Source: Acinetobacter calcoaceticus
GTDB lineage: Bacteria > Pseudomonadota > Gammaproteobacteria > Pseudomonadales > Moraxellaceae
Reading direction: 5' to 3'
Assembly: GCF_016508255.1 (NCBI RefSeq)
Contig: NZ_JADVKT010000003.1
Location: 62,001-126,000 of the forward strand
DNA length: 64,000 nt
In this document: positions 9,489 to 19,127 of the stretch, piece by piece
Position numbering within the stretch: the first letter of the stretch is position 1
How the letters are laid out: every line of letters starts with the position of its first letter
Notes under the pieces: model-generated
What the model was told of the DNA's origin: nothing
Databases searched by the model: none
What the model saw: the letters and a program-made list of their open reading frames with translations, nothing else
Position numbers and translations under genes: made by a program

Positions 9489-10991
9489 TCAACCAACCGA
9501 CTGACGAAGACTTAAAGGCGCCCTTAGTTTTAATTGTTGTATCAGATCATAAAGATGATGAATATTTAGACTTACTTTAGCACGAGTACAGGCGACGTAA
9601 AGTAATCTTAACTCTTCATCTGTAATCTTATGTTCTAATCCATTAATTTTAAATTGATAGTCATCTTCAATATGAACGCGGTTCCATTCTAGCCCTTTGG
9701 CTTTGTGGGCTGTAGAGATGACATAGTCAGCTTGTTCAAGTGGTGTAATCTTTGCAAGTGCTTTTTTTAAGGGATCGGTACCGTGATCATCTACCAGTTT
9801 AACCAAAGGTTTAATGTCACTCCCTTCGTTGGTTTCACAGTACTCATGAACATCATGCCACGAATTAAACCATGCTAACTCGGGCACGTCAGTGACCCGT
9901 TTGCCTTGTTTTAAAAGGCTTGCAGCGTCTACAAAACGGTTTAACTTCTGATGGTCTGCTTGCAAACTCACTTTATCGCCGTGAACTAAACCTGCCAATA
10001 AAAGCTCCATTGCACGAGCATTGGTGCGGCATAAAATCGCATCACGCATTTTGGTGTGCGGTTTATTGACTACACTTGATTTCTGATTTGGGTTCCCAAG
10101 TAAAGGAACCGTCTCATTTAATGCGCCCAACAGTGAATTAGCAACATCGGCAATGGCTTCACCAAAACGAAAAGAAGTTGTTAAGCGAGATTCAGGTAGT
10201 GGTAATTGTTGCATAGCATTAATCGCACCACGCCACGCATAGATTTGCTGGTGTGCATCACCTACATAGATGACCTGCGTATTTTTTTGACGCAGTAAAA
10301 TACCAAGCATTAAAGGGTCAGCATCTTGTGCTTCATCAAATAACACATAGTCAGTAGGAATGTTGGGTTCTGATAATGCCCAAAGTTTGAGATAAATATC
10401 GTGCCCAATACCCGCTTGATGGTTTTGGTCAATTGACTCTAGCCAGCGGCGTTCCACAGCGGGGTAAAGGTGATTTTGTAATTCGATAATGTCATCTGGA
10501 TGTAGCCAGTTGGGTGCCTGAATGTGTCGAGGAGCAGGGTATTGCGAGCTAGTCGAACAAAAATAGCTGACAGCATTTGCAACAAGACTTGCTAAACGAC
10601 TTGGCATTAAGACATATTTCTCGTAGCGTCCACCCATCATTCGACGTAGGGTAATGGGTTCTAGTCGATACTCTTTAGCAATAAAACTTGGGCTTAGTCG
10701 TGGTAGACGTAATTTGTCGGTTACACCGCGCGGCACACTACGAAATGCAAGTGAGTGAAACGTACGACAGTCCACATTACGATGAAATTTGTTTTGTGCT
10801 TCGCCAGCAATGGCTTTATTGAATGCCAAATACATACCACGTCTTTGTGGCATGGCATCACTAATCATTTGCAGGGTCGTGGTTTTACCTGTGCCAGCAT
10901 AGGCAATCACTTTGAATGATTGCCCAAGACGTGCGTTGTCTATGGCAATTGCTTGCTCATAGGTAGCTTTAGGTTTTTCAATATTTGACAC
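9489..10991 (-). CDS. UvrD/FBH1-like superfamily I DNA helicase
   Basis: 500 residues with all SF1A motifs in order: motif I AGTGKTTTL (32-40), Ia LAFNKAIAGEA, II DEAQD (219-223), III GDAHQQIYAWRG (244-255), V STAHKAKGLEWNRV and VI LLYVACTRAK. It is shorter than UvrD or Rep (about 670-720), and the early motifs resemble eukaryotic FBH1-type helicases. It should be a 3'-5' ssDNA translocase. The start is GTG, nine bases after the hisIE stop, with only a distant purine stretch, so translation may be coupled to hisIE. The ATPase gene follows. A role in recombination control or phage defence is inference from the pairing only. Confidence 0.85.
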   Translation of the reverse strand: MSNIEKPKATYEQAIAIDNARLGQSFKVIAYAGTGKTTTLQMISDAMPQRRGMYLAFNKAIAGEAQNKFHRNVDCRTFHSLAFRSVPRGVTDKLRLPRLSPSFIAKEYRLEPITLRRMMGGRYEKYVLMPSRLASLVANAVSYFCSTSSQYPAPRHIQAPNWLHPDDIIELQNHLYPAVERRWLESIDQNHQAGIGHDIYLKLWALSEPNIPTDYVLFDEAQDADPLMLGILLRQKNTQVIYVGDAHQQIYAWRGAINAMQQLPLPESRLTTSFRFGEAIADVANSLLGALNETVPLLGNPNQKSSVVNKPHTKMRDAILCRTNARAMELLLAGLVHGDKVSLQADHQKLNRFVDAASLLKQGKRVTDVPELAWFNSWHDVHEYCETNEGSDIKPLVKLVDDHGTDPLKKALAKITPLEQADYVISTAHKAKGLEWNRVHIEDDYQFKINGLEHKITDEELRLLYVACTRAKVSLNIHHLYDLIQQLKLRAPLSLRQSVG

Positions 10992-11000
10992 TGAGTGATT

Positions 11001-11774
11001 TTATACCTTGTTGCGGTTAGCTTTTTCAACTAAACCCGATAAACCTTGGCGACGAGCTAATTCGTCAATAATGACTTGTGGATTAATATCGAAATAACCC
11101 AACATCACAATAGTATGGAACCATAAATCTGCTGTTTCATAAACGAGATCGTTTAAGTGTGCTTCGGAATCTTGTGCTGCAAAATCTTTAGCCGCGATAA
11201 TGGTTTCTACACTTTCTTCGCCAACTTTTTCTAAAATTTTATTGATGCCTTTTTTATAGAGGCTTGCAACATATGATGTATCTGCTTCAGCTTGCTTACG
11301 CTCTTGCATCAATTGACCTAAGTGAGCAAGTACGTCAACCTGCTCGGTGGTTTGAGCATGATCGTGTGCTTCTGTTTTAGCTTTTTCACCATAAATGGCA
11401 GTAGGGTCTTTTAATTGTGCATCGACAATTTCCCAGCCTTGCGGGGTGAGTTTGCGATAGAAGCAAGACTCACGACCAGTATGACATGCAATACCGCCAT
11501 GTTGTTCAATTTGTAACACAATCACGTCAGCATCACAGTCCAGACGAATTTCAAAAACTGTTTGAAAATGGCCCGATTCTTCGCCTTTGTGCCAGAGTTT
11601 CTGACGAGAACGAGAGAAATAAACAGCCTGATTTTTTTCTGCTGTGAGCGCAAGTGCTTCACGGTTCATCCACGCCACCATCAAAATACGTCCGGTTTGA
11701 TGATGTTGAGCAATGGCAGGGATAAGACCTTGTTCGTTAAATTTTACTTCATCGAGCCATTGCGTGTTATTCAT
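11001..11774 (-). CDS. hisIE: Bifunctional phosphoribosyl-AMP cyclohydrolase / phosphoribosyl-ATP pyrophosphatase
   Basis: A 257-residue fusion catalysing histidine steps 2 and 3. Residues 1 to about 120 are HisI, with [14 protein letters not shown], the HKGEESGH segment and the zinc/Mg-binding [13 protein letters not shown]. Residues about 145-250 are HisE, a MazG-like helical pyrophosphatase with [15 protein letters not shown] and [13 protein letters not shown]. It stands apart from other his genes. It is followed at nine bases by the helicase gene, an unrelated function sharing its message. The fusion order matches enterobacterial HisIE. Confidence 0.96.
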   Translation of the reverse strand: MNNTQWLDEVKFNEQGLIPAIAQHHQTGRILMVAWMNREALALTAEKNQAVYFSRSRQKLWHKGEESGHFQTVFEIRLDCDADVIVLQIEQHGGIACHTGRESCFYRKLTPQGWEIVDAQLKDPTAIYGEKAKTEAHDHAQTTEQVDVLAHLGQLMQERKQAEADTSYVASLYKKGINKILEKVGEESVETIIAAKDFAAQDSEAHLNDLVYETADLWFHTIVMLGYFDINPQVIIDELARRQGLSGLVEKANRNKV

Positions 11775-11926
11775 GAGAAATCACCAAAGAAATGTTAACT
11801 ATAATTGATTTAACTTAGATGCTAAAAATAGCTTGTATAGTGTACGGCATCAACGTCGCTTTGCGGAAAAATTCTTTGTCCTTTTTGTCTTTGTCGGCCT
11901 AATCAACAGCTTGTATCCTATTATTT

Positions 11927-13240
11927 TTAAGAGTCAGTTAGAGATTCACTTTTTACATTAAAAGCACTACTTTCTTTAGGCAATTGAGCCACTCGATCAT
12001 AATCGAGTTGTTGGAATGGACCTGTCTTTAAGCCTGAAATCGTGATTGCCATTTCTTTTCGAAAATAGGGAATTTGATACATCCAAGGGAAAACTAAATC
12101 TCTTAAACCTCCAGCCCACCAATGGTCAGATTGATAAAGTGGCGTTAATAATCGGCTCAGAAATTGATAAAACTGAGTGGATGAGCGGCGAAGCTGGTGA
12201 TAATGCTGCCAGAGTAGGGGCCAGTCAATATTCTGGTTCTTCTTGGCATGTTGCAATGATTGAGAAAAAGCCCAAGCATCCAATAATGCCATATTTGCAC
12301 CTTGTCCTAACTGTGGACTCATCGCATGAGCTGCATCTCCAATCACACCAATTCGACCTTGGCCAAATTGAGTCATCACTACATCACGGTAGTTTGCAGA
12401 TAACCATTTAGGTTGAGTTTGGTTGTCATATAAGATTTCTTTTAGCCATTCTGCAACTTTAGGCCAACGCGTTGAGACTTGTTTTAACCAAGCTTGTTTA
12501 GCCTGCTCATCTTGCAAAAAAGATTGCAATCGGGGAGTAGGTAGGCTCCAGAAGATACTTGAAAGACGTTGTTGAGGTTCTGTCGGAATGGCTCCCGTAG
12601 GAAGAATTCCCATCATAATTTTCGAGCGATCATAAAATTGATGCAGAATTTCAGAATCGAGTACTTGGCATTCAGGCACGATACTCCACGCAGCACCCCA
12701 AGGGTAGGCTTGATTAACTTTTACCCATGCTTTTGGTCGTAATTGACTACGAGCACCATTGGCAATAAGTACGGCATCAAAGCGAGTATCAAACTTTTGA
12801 CTTTGATGAATTCCGAAGAGTCGAACTTCGTCATTATGATCTTCAAAGCTTTCAATGGAATGGTCCAGACACCAAGTAATCTGACTTGAATATTCACTAA
12901 GTTTTTGGGTGAGAACGTGGCATAAAGTGGCTCTGTGTATACCTAAACCGTATAGATTTGTAGATGCTTCTTGATAGTGACTGTTGACTAAAAGATGCTT
13001 GTTGGGAAGTTGTCCCTCTAAACCTGTTACTTTTGCACCCAATGGCAGCGCTTTATCGAGCACACCTAAATGTTCAAATACGGCTAAGCCCGCAGGTTGT
13101 AGTAATAAACCTGCACCTACTGGAGATAACTCATCAACTTGTTCAAAAATAGTAACGTTATTGCCCTCTCGCGCGAGCAAAATCGCAGTGGCTAAACCTG
13201 CGGTACCCGCACCGATAATCGCAAAATGAGGTGTTTTCAT
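11927..13240 (-). CDS. FAD-dependent aromatic-ring-type monooxygenase (UbiH/salicylate hydroxylase family)
   Basis: About 437 residues from the ATG at 13240; the frame extends 15 codons further upstream, but the residues before MKTPHFAIIGAG look non-coding. It has the Rossmann GAGTAGLATAILLAREG at the N-terminus, an ANGARSQLR segment at the usual DG-motif position, and the FAD ribityl-binding GDAAHAMSPQLGQGANMALLDA in the C-terminal half. This is the class A flavoprotein monooxygenase layout. The substrate is unknown; it is next to but not obviously part of the ubi operon, from which a terminator separates it. Confidence 0.85.
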   Translation of the reverse strand: MKTPHFAIIGAGTAGLATAILLAREGNNVTIFEQVDELSPVGAGLLLQPAGLAVFEHLGVLDKALPLGAKVTGLEGQLPNKHLLVNSHYQEASTNLYGLGIHRATLCHVLTQKLSEYSSQITWCLDHSIESFEDHNDEVRLFGIHQSQKFDTRFDAVLIANGARSQLRPKAWVKVNQAYPWGAAWSIVPECQVLDSEILHQFYDRSKIMMGILPTGAIPTEPQQRLSSIFWSLPTPRLQSFLQDEQAKQAWLKQVSTRWPKVAEWLKEILYDNQTQPKWLSANYRDVVMTQFGQGRIGVIGDAAHAMSPQLGQGANMALLDAWAFSQSLQHAKKNQNIDWPLLWQHYHQLRRSSTQFYQFLSRLLTPLYQSDHWWAGGLRDLVFPWMYQIPYFRKEMAITISGLKTGPFQQLDYDRVAQLPKESSAFNVKSESLTDS

Positions 13241-13330
13241 TGTTTGTTCTTTTGATGTATTTATGAATGCTAATTTAGCAATCAACGAATAGTTGATCTA
13301 TAATTTTTTTGAAAATTAAAGTTTTCACAT

Positions 13331-13360
13331 AAAAAAATCCCTTGCGTTTGCAAGGGATTT
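13331..13360 (-). terminator. Intrinsic terminator after ubiB
   Basis: A perfect 11-bp inverted repeat, AAATCCCTTGC and GCAAGGGATTT around a four-base loop, is followed on the minus strand by a run of seven T. It begins six bases beyond the ubiB stop and ends the ubiE-ubiJ-ubiB message. Confidence 0.92.
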
Positions 13361-13365
13361 AAAAC

Positions 13366-14985
13366 TTATTTCAATATGCGCCAAAGCGCTAATAAACTGC
13401 TTAGCACAATTAAAATAATAGAAACAAACCAAGGGCTAATAATTGCGATGGTGAGTAAAATCAGCATGCTACTACCGAACATCCAACTGCGGCGTTGTTG
13501 ATGTTCCATTTGCAAACGAAGTTGCTGCATTTCACGTAACTGACGGTCTTGCCAAGCAGACTGATTTTTTAAACCATTTAAGCTATCAATAATTAAGCTT
13601 GGGAAATCTTGAGCACCTAAAAGCAGGTCAGGTAGTTGCTGTCCTAACTCTTTTATATTTTTGACTGGGTTCATGTTGGCCTTGACCCATTCAGTCAAAA
13701 TTGGTTTTGCCAATTTCCAGATGTCGAGCTGCGGATAAAGATCGGTACCTAGACCTTCAACATGTACTAAAGTCTTTAGTAACAACATGAGCTGTGGTGG
13801 AATCTCTAAATGGAAGCGACGAGCAATATCCATCACTTGAATCAAGATGCCAGCAAAATCAAGTTGATCCATCGGTTTAGATACCATTGGTCCAACGGTG
13901 CGACGCATTTCACGCGATAGCGCATCTTGGTCTGTACCCGGTGGAATCCAGCCAGCTTGATGCACAATTTGAATGAGCTGCATAAAATTGCTGTTCATGA
14001 CAGCAAGCAACATGCGGGCAATGGTCATCTGGTCATGCTTAGATAACTCACCCATAATCGCACAGTCCAGTGCGATAAAGCGTGGATTGCTTGGGTTAAT
14101 TGTTTCTACAAAGACATTGCCGGGGTGCATGTCGGCATGGAAAAAGTTATCGCGGAATACTTGAGTAAAGAAAATGGTTAACCCTTTTTCTGCAAGTTGT
14201 GCGCGGTCCATCCCAAGACGGTCAAAGGTTGCCGTATCTGAAATAGGAACACCTGTAATGCGCTCTGCCACCATGACATCTTTCGTGTCCATGTAGACTT
14301 CAGGCACATACATCATGGTTGAGCCAGTAAAATAATGGCGCATACGACGGGTGTTGTCTGCTTCAATACTCAAGTCCAGCTCATTTAAAATAATCTGGCG
14401 GTAGTCTTGAATAATTTCAGAGAGATGTAAGGCACGAGCAGCTTCAAGGCGGCTTTCTAGTGTGTTGCCTAACCATGCCAAAATTTCAAAGTCTTGCAAA
14501 ATTTGGTTGCGAATGTCGGGGCGAGTCACCTTAATAACGACTTCACGGCCATCGTGCAAAGCAGCAGTATGAACTTGTGCAATTGAAGCAGCAGCTAATG
14601 GCTGGTCATCAAATCGTGCAAACAAGGTATTTACGTCAGCTTTTAATGATTCTTGAATACGTTGTTTGGCAACATTGATATCAAAAGGTTTGACCTGATC
14701 TTGGAGTAAGACCAATTGAGCAAGTATTTCAGGTGGAATTAAATCACGTCGAGTTGACAGTAATTGTCCAAGCTTGATTGCAAGCGGCCCCATCTCTTCT
14801 AAAGCCTCTTTGAGCTTTAAAGGATTTTTACGTTCGCGACTAGACCATGCAGCTGGGTGCATTTTAATAACACTTAATGCACGTTGAGCTTTAACTGGTA
14901 ATTCATCCGCAGGGAACAACGTATCGAGTCTATAGTGCGCTGCAATACGCCAAAGTTCGAGTAAACGTGAAACGTGCGGAATCAT
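13366..14985 (-). CDS. ubiB: Ubiquinone biosynthesis protein UbiB (ABC1-type atypical kinase)
   Basis: 539 residues, the usual length. It has the KxGQ motif (AIKLGQLLSTRRD, about residues 68-80), the alanine-rich nucleotide loop AAASIAQVH, the catalytic-loop region HADMHPGNVFV and the metal-binding LDCAIMGELS; the usual DFG is DCA here. Two C-terminal hydrophobic helices (about 495-539) anchor it in the inner membrane. UbiB is an ATPase/kinase-like helper of the ubiquinone-ring enzymes. It lies 12 bases after ubiJ, as in E. coli ubiEJB. Confidence 0.95.
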   Translation of the reverse strand: MIPHVSRLLELWRIAAHYRLDTLFPADELPVKAQRALSVIKMHPAAWSSRERKNPLKLKEALEEMGPLAIKLGQLLSTRRDLIPPEILAQLVLLQDQVKPFDINVAKQRIQESLKADVNTLFARFDDQPLAAASIAQVHTAALHDGREVVIKVTRPDIRNQILQDFEILAWLGNTLESRLEAARALHLSEIIQDYRQIILNELDLSIEADNTRRMRHYFTGSTMMYVPEVYMDTKDVMVAERITGVPISDTATFDRLGMDRAQLAEKGLTIFFTQVFRDNFFHADMHPGNVFVETINPSNPRFIALDCAIMGELSKHDQMTIARMLLAVMNSNFMQLIQIVHQAGWIPPGTDQDALSREMRRTVGPMVSKPMDQLDFAGILIQVMDIARRFHLEIPPQLMLLLKTLVHVEGLGTDLYPQLDIWKLAKPILTEWVKANMNPVKNIKELGQQLPDLLLGAQDFPSLIIDSLNGLKNQSAWQDRQLREMQQLRLQMEHQQRRSWMFGSSMLILLTIAIISPWFVSIILIVLSSLLALWRILK

Positions 14986-14997
14986 ATACAGTCTTAC

Positions 14998-15666
14998 CTA
15001 GTCTTGAGAGGGTTGTAGTTGTGTGTTGAGTTGCTGAAATCTTGCTTCTAGACGGTCAATGTCTTGATTAAGCTTGCGAGTTGCTTGAGTTAAATCATCC
15101 ATTTCCCAACGAGGGGCAAATAGACCGCTATCTTCTTTTAATGCGTCTTCTGCGAAAAATAGATGACTTTGAAGAGAGCGTTTTAAATGTCTTGGTGCAA
15201 GTTGAATCTTGCCAATCTCGTGGGCGAGTTGGGGACCTACCCATCTTGATAAGTGCGCAGCTAAATCTGGTTCAGCTTGCTGCATAATCTTTTGAATATC
15301 CTGTAGCAGGTGATAATCACCTTGCAATGGGATATTGCCAATCTGATTTGGATCGCTGACCAATAATTTAATTAGTTCGACGACATCTTTAACATGCAAA
15401 GTTGCTGTTGCTTCAGAAATTTTGAATTGCACATCAAAAGGGCGTTGTTCAAAAATAGAAGGCTTTTCGCTGTGCCCTGTTGCAGTAGGTTCAAGACGTA
15501 CTTTTTCTTGGTCAAAGAATACATCGACAGAAAGCTGCGGGCTATCAATCACAACACGCAACATTTTGCCCTGTAACTGATTAAGCTGAATGCGTGTAAC
15601 CGCATCCAGATCGATCAGATGATGAATGATACGTTCGACTGCACCGAGTGCCAGAATCGACCACAT
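14998..15666 (-). CDS. ubiJ: Ubiquinone biosynthesis accessory factor UbiJ
   Basis: 222 residues. The N-terminal half is an SCP2-like lipid-binding domain (LQGKMLRVVIDSPQLSVDVFF through ATLHVKDVVELIKLLV), and the C-terminus is a coiled coil (RKLNQDIDRLEARFQQLNTQ). UbiJ binds ubiquinone intermediates in the soluble Ubi complex with UbiK. It lies between ubiE and ubiB, 11 and 12 bases away. Sequence conservation in the family is low, so the call rests on domain type plus this diagnostic gene order. Confidence 0.9.
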   Translation of the reverse strand: MWSILALGAVERIIHHLIDLDAVTRIQLNQLQGKMLRVVIDSPQLSVDVFFDQEKVRLEPTATGHSEKPSIFEQRPFDVQFKISEATATLHVKDVVELIKLLVSDPNQIGNIPLQGDYHLLQDIQKIMQQAEPDLAAHLSRWVGPQLAHEIGKIQLAPRHLKRSLQSHLFFAEDALKEDSGLFAPRWEMDDLTQATRKLNQDIDRLEARFQQLNTQLQPSQD

Positions 15667-15677
15667 ATCGTTATCCC

Positions 15678-16625
15678 TTACAGTTTAAAGCCACGGTGAA
15701 CAGCAACGATACCAGCAGTAAGGTTGTGATAGTCACAGTTCTGGAAGCCAGCATTTTCCATCATACCTTTTAAGGTGCGTTGGTCTGGATGCATACGAAT
15801 TGATTCAGCCAAATATTTATAACTTTCTGAATCATTGGCAACTAATTTACCCATAATCGGTAACGCAGTGAATGAATAGAGGTCATAAAGTTTTGAGAAT
15901 GGCTCAAATACAGGCTTAGAAAACTCAAGAATAAGTAAGCGACCACCTGGTTTCAACACACGGAACATAGAAGCAAGTGCTGCATCTTTATCTGTCACGT
16001 TACGTAAACCAAAACTAATGGTAAGTAGATCAAAACTGTTATCTGCAAAAGGTTCTAACGTTTCTGCATTGGCAAGTACGAAATCAACATTGGTACAACC
16101 TGCGTCAATTAGACGGTCGCGACCAACATTAAGCATAGATTCGTTAATGTCTGAAAGTACCACATGGCCTTGAGGACCAACTTCACGGCTAAATACTTTT
16201 GCTAAGTCGCCTGTACCACCCGCAATATCTAATACGTGTTGACCACGGCGGACACCTGACATGTTAATTGCAAAACGTTTCCACAAACGGTGAATACCAA
16301 ATGACATCAAGTCATTCATGAGGTCATATTTGCTTGCAACCGAGTGGAATACTTCTGCAACTTTTTGAGCTTTATCTTCAGTTTTAACAGTTGAGAAACC
16401 AAAGTGTGTGGTTTCACCTATGTTGCCAGTATTGCTAGCGCCACGTGGTAAATTGTATTTTGGTACAGAACCATTCACAGGTGTATCTGTTAAGGTTTGT
16501 TGTAAAGTTTGTTGTTGCCCTTGAGGGGTACCTTGCGGTAAAGGTGAGCTTAGGAATGGGCTAACTTTGTCTGAACTTTGTGCCTGCTCAGTTGGAGATG
16601 TTGGCTTTTGGTTTTCGTTAGACAT
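15678..16625 (-). CDS. ubiE: Demethylubiquinone/demethylmenaquinone C-methyltransferase UbiE with long N-terminal tail
   Basis: 315 residues from the ATG at 16625, which has AGGAGAG upstream; the frame extends 37 codons further but without a ribosome site. From about residue 73 (THFGFSTV) onward it aligns with E. coli UbiE: SAM motif [41 protein letters not shown] and [17 protein letters not shown]. It methylates C2 of the quinone ring. The first 70 residues are Gln/Ser/Pro/Thr-rich and probably disordered; E. coli UbiE lacks them. First gene of ubiE-ubiJ-ubiB. Confidence 0.95.
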   Translation of the reverse strand: MSNENQKPTSPTEQAQSSDKVSPFLSSPLPQGTPQGQQQTLQQTLTDTPVNGSVPKYNLPRGASNTGNIGETTHFGFSTVKTEDKAQKVAEVFHSVASKYDLMNDLMSFGIHRLWKRFAINMSGVRRGQHVLDIAGGTGDLAKVFSREVGPQGHVVLSDINESMLNVGRDRLIDAGCTNVDFVLANAETLEPFADNSFDLLTISFGLRNVTDKDAALASMFRVLKPGGRLLILEFSKPVFEPFSKLYDLYSFTALPIMGKLVANDSESYKYLAESIRMHPDQRTLKGMMENAGFQNCDYHNLTAGIVAVHRGFKL

Positions 16626-16772
16626 ATTGTCTCTCCTAGACTCAAACTCAAGTGAAACGGAATAAGTTCTGCATGATGACAGATTTTGTCTATTTTTACA
16701 GGCATCATCATGCAAATATAATGAATAAAATCTCAACTTCGTTGGGTTGAGTTTTTCTATGTGCCGACCTTA

Positions 16773-17480
16773 TCACACTCTAAACGGATTGGGATGCCCT
16801 GAATGTACATTTTCAATAATCTGGCGTTCTTTTTCAGTAAAAGTCTTAATAAAGGCTTCGGCAGATTTTAACGGTTTCATCGCGCTAAAACCATCTTGAA
16901 TAAAATCATACATCAATTCGAACTGATATTTTTGGGCAATACCTTTACACATTTTAAAGGCAGTAAACATCATAAATGAGCGCATGTATTTATCGAGTGC
17001 TGTGCCTAAGTCATCTAGCAAAGCGAGTTGTTGATAACGGGCTTCTGCCTGATCAAGTTTGGTTAAGGTTAAGCCCATGATTTCATCGGTTAATACCGTA
17101 TCAGCTGGATAATCCTCAAGAAGCTGTATCGCCACTTGTTCATCAAGCTGAGTGGCAAGAACAGCTAAACTGACTGATTTAGTTCCAGTTTTAATGGCAT
17201 TGTCAGGCAATACTTTTTCAGCTTTATGTGCATATTTCAATAGGCGTTCAATTTGTGCTGCAAGGGCATCAAACTCTGGACCACCATATAAACGATTTAA
17301 AAAATACTGTGCCATGAGTTTATGTTCAGGCAAGTTGAAAAATTCATGATGTGTATCTTTCATCCGCTCTTTTAACCATGTTTGTACATCTTGCAAACGT
17401 TGGGCAAGCACTGGATTATCGTGATAATTAAATGTTTTATATTGTTGTAAAAGTTCGTCAAAAGCAGCGAGTTTAGACAT
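16773..17480 (-). CDS. FFLEELY-motif protein (function unknown)
   Basis: 235 residues, soluble and largely alpha-helical, without signal peptide or membrane segment. Around residues 59-66 it carries YFLNRLYG, matching the motif after which this Acinetobacter-type family is named. It lies upstream of ubiE on the same strand, divergent from pap. A weak hairpin (CTCAAC/GTTGAG, 16732-16751) sits between it and ubiE. I can assign no function; the location next to the ubi genes may be chance. Confidence 0.75.
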   Translation of the reverse strand: MSKLAAFDELLQQYKTFNYHDNPVLAQRLQDVQTWLKERMKDTHHEFFNLPEHKLMAQYFLNRLYGGPEFDALAAQIERLLKYAHKAEKVLPDNAIKTGTKSVSLAVLATQLDEQVAIQLLEDYPADTVLTDEIMGLTLTKLDQAEARYQQLALLDDLGTALDKYMRSFMMFTAFKMCKGIAQKYQFELMYDFIQDGFSAMKPLKSAEAFIKTFTEKERQIIENVHSGHPNPFRV

Positions 17481-17688
17481 GTAAGACTCTAATATTGGGC
17501 TATTTACAAAAAATCATAAGAGGCATTGTAACCTTGTACTATGGCGAGAAGATGTAAAAAAAATGATTTATGCGTCAATTTTTAGATGGAATTTGGTCGC
17601 AATGACATAATTTGTATAGCAATTCATCATTTAAGCGCATAAGTTAAATATCAGCGAAATTAACAATAAATGATTAGAGCCGTGCACT

Positions 17689-19107
17689 ATGAGTGAACAA
17701 CAACCAAAATTTGAAATTCGAGATGAAGAACAGCTTTCGGTCGATTTGATTGAAGCACAATATGCTTTAAAAGAAAGCCGAGGAAAGCCGAATGCTAAAA
17801 GCACACTCATTTTAATGAGTGGTATTGAACTGGCAGGTAAAGGGGAAGCAGTTAAGCAGCTCCGTGAGTGGTTAGACCCTAGATATCTACGAGTAAAAGC
17901 AGATGCACCACGTGTGCTGACAGATACAGAAGCATTTTGGCAGTCTTATTCGGAGTTTATTCCTACCGAAGGTCAAATTGTGGTGATGTTTGGCAATTGG
18001 TATAGCGATTTGCTTGTTACAGCAACGCATGTGTCTGAACCTTTAGATGAGGCACGCTTTGATGCTTACGTTGAAAATATGCGGGCATTTGAGCAAGACT
18101 TAAAAAATAACTATGTTGATGTGGTCAAAGTCTGGTTCGACCTTTCATGGAAGTCACTACAAAAACGGTTAGATAAAATTGATCCGTCAGAACAACACTG
18201 GCATAAACTCCACGGCCTAGACTGGCGTAATAAAAAACAATATGACACTTTGCAAAAGTTACGCCGTCGTTTTACCGATGATTGGTACATTATTGATGGG
18301 GAAGATGAAAAACAACGTGATCAATTTTTTGCTCAATATCTTTTGCAACACATGCGCCAGCTTCCTGAACATGAAACTGAAGTCAAAGGAAAATGGCAAC
18401 AGGCTAAAATTCCAGAAGGTCTATTAAAACCTTCTAATGAGCCACTTGAAAAAACTGAATATAAAAAAGAACTCGATAAATTGAGTAAAAGAATTGCTGA
18501 TGCCATGCGTTTTGATAAACGAAACGTGGTGATTGCTTTTGAGGGAATGGATGCGTCTGGTAAAGGAGGGGCAATTAAGCGAATTGTCAAAAACCTAGAC
18601 CCGCGTGAATATGATATTCACTGTATTGGTGCGCCTGAACGCTTTGAAGCACGTCATCCTTATTTATGGCGTTTCTGGAACCGTATTAATGAGGCTGAAA
18701 AAATTACGATCTTTGATCGGACATGGTATGGGCGCGTACTCGTAGAACGTGTTGAAGGTTTTGCTTCGCCTCTAGAGTGGCAACGGGCCTATGATGAAAT
18801 TAACCGCTTTGAAAAAGACTTGTTTGAGAGTCAAACCATTGTGGTCAAAATTTGGTTGGCGATTAGTAAAGATGAGCAAGAACAGCGTTTTAAAGCTAGA
18901 GAAGAGACACCGCATAAACGTTTTAAAATTACCGCAGAAGATTGGCGTAATCGTGATAAGTGGAGCGATTATTTAAAAGCGGCCGCAGATATGTTTGAGC
19001 GAACCAGTACGGAATATGCACCTTGGTATATTGTAGCGACTGATGACAAATATACGGCACGTTTAGAAGTGTTAAAGGCGGTATTAAAACAGCTGAGAGC
19101 AGACTAA
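17689..19107 (+). CDS. pap: Polyphosphate:AMP phosphotransferase (two-domain PPK2)
   Basis: 472 residues built from two PPK2 domains. The N-terminal domain (about 15-230) has a degenerate P-loop, SGIELAGKGEAVKQL. The C-terminal domain (about 255-470) has the intact EGMDASGKGGAIKR, the lid-type IFDRTWYGRVLVERVEGF and KIWLAISKDEQEQRF. This class II architecture is that of Acinetobacter Pap, which makes ADP from AMP and polyphosphate. Only the C-terminal half is expected to be catalytic. It stands alone, divergent from the FFLEELY-motif gene; a 9-bp inverted repeat GCTGAGAGC/GCTCTCAGC overlaps its stop codon (19092-19116). Confidence 0.94.
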   Translation: MSEQQPKFEIRDEEQLSVDLIEAQYALKESRGKPNAKSTLILMSGIELAGKGEAVKQLREWLDPRYLRVKADAPRVLTDTEAFWQSYSEFIPTEGQIVVMFGNWYSDLLVTATHVSEPLDEARFDAYVENMRAFEQDLKNNYVDVVKVWFDLSWKSLQKRLDKIDPSEQHWHKLHGLDWRNKKQYDTLQKLRRRFTDDWYIIDGEDEKQRDQFFAQYLLQHMRQLPEHETEVKGKWQQAKIPEGLLKPSNEPLEKTEYKKELDKLSKRIADAMRFDKRNVVIAFEGMDASGKGGAIKRIVKNLDPREYDIHCIGAPERFEARHPYLWRFWNRINEAEKITIFDRTWYGRVLVERVEGFASPLEWQRAYDEINRFEKDLFESQTIVVKIWLAISKDEQEQRFKAREETPHKRFKITAEDWRNRDKWSDYLKAAADMFERTSTEYAPWYIVATDDKYTARLEVLKAVLKQLRAD

Positions 19108-19127
19108 GCTCTCAGCCAAGACAAGTA

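Noticed and set aside
8074..10991. Calling the ATPase-helicase pair Gabija
   Set aside because: GajA needs a TOPRIM nuclease domain, which is absent; the ATPase is of a different type and has altered catalytic residues.
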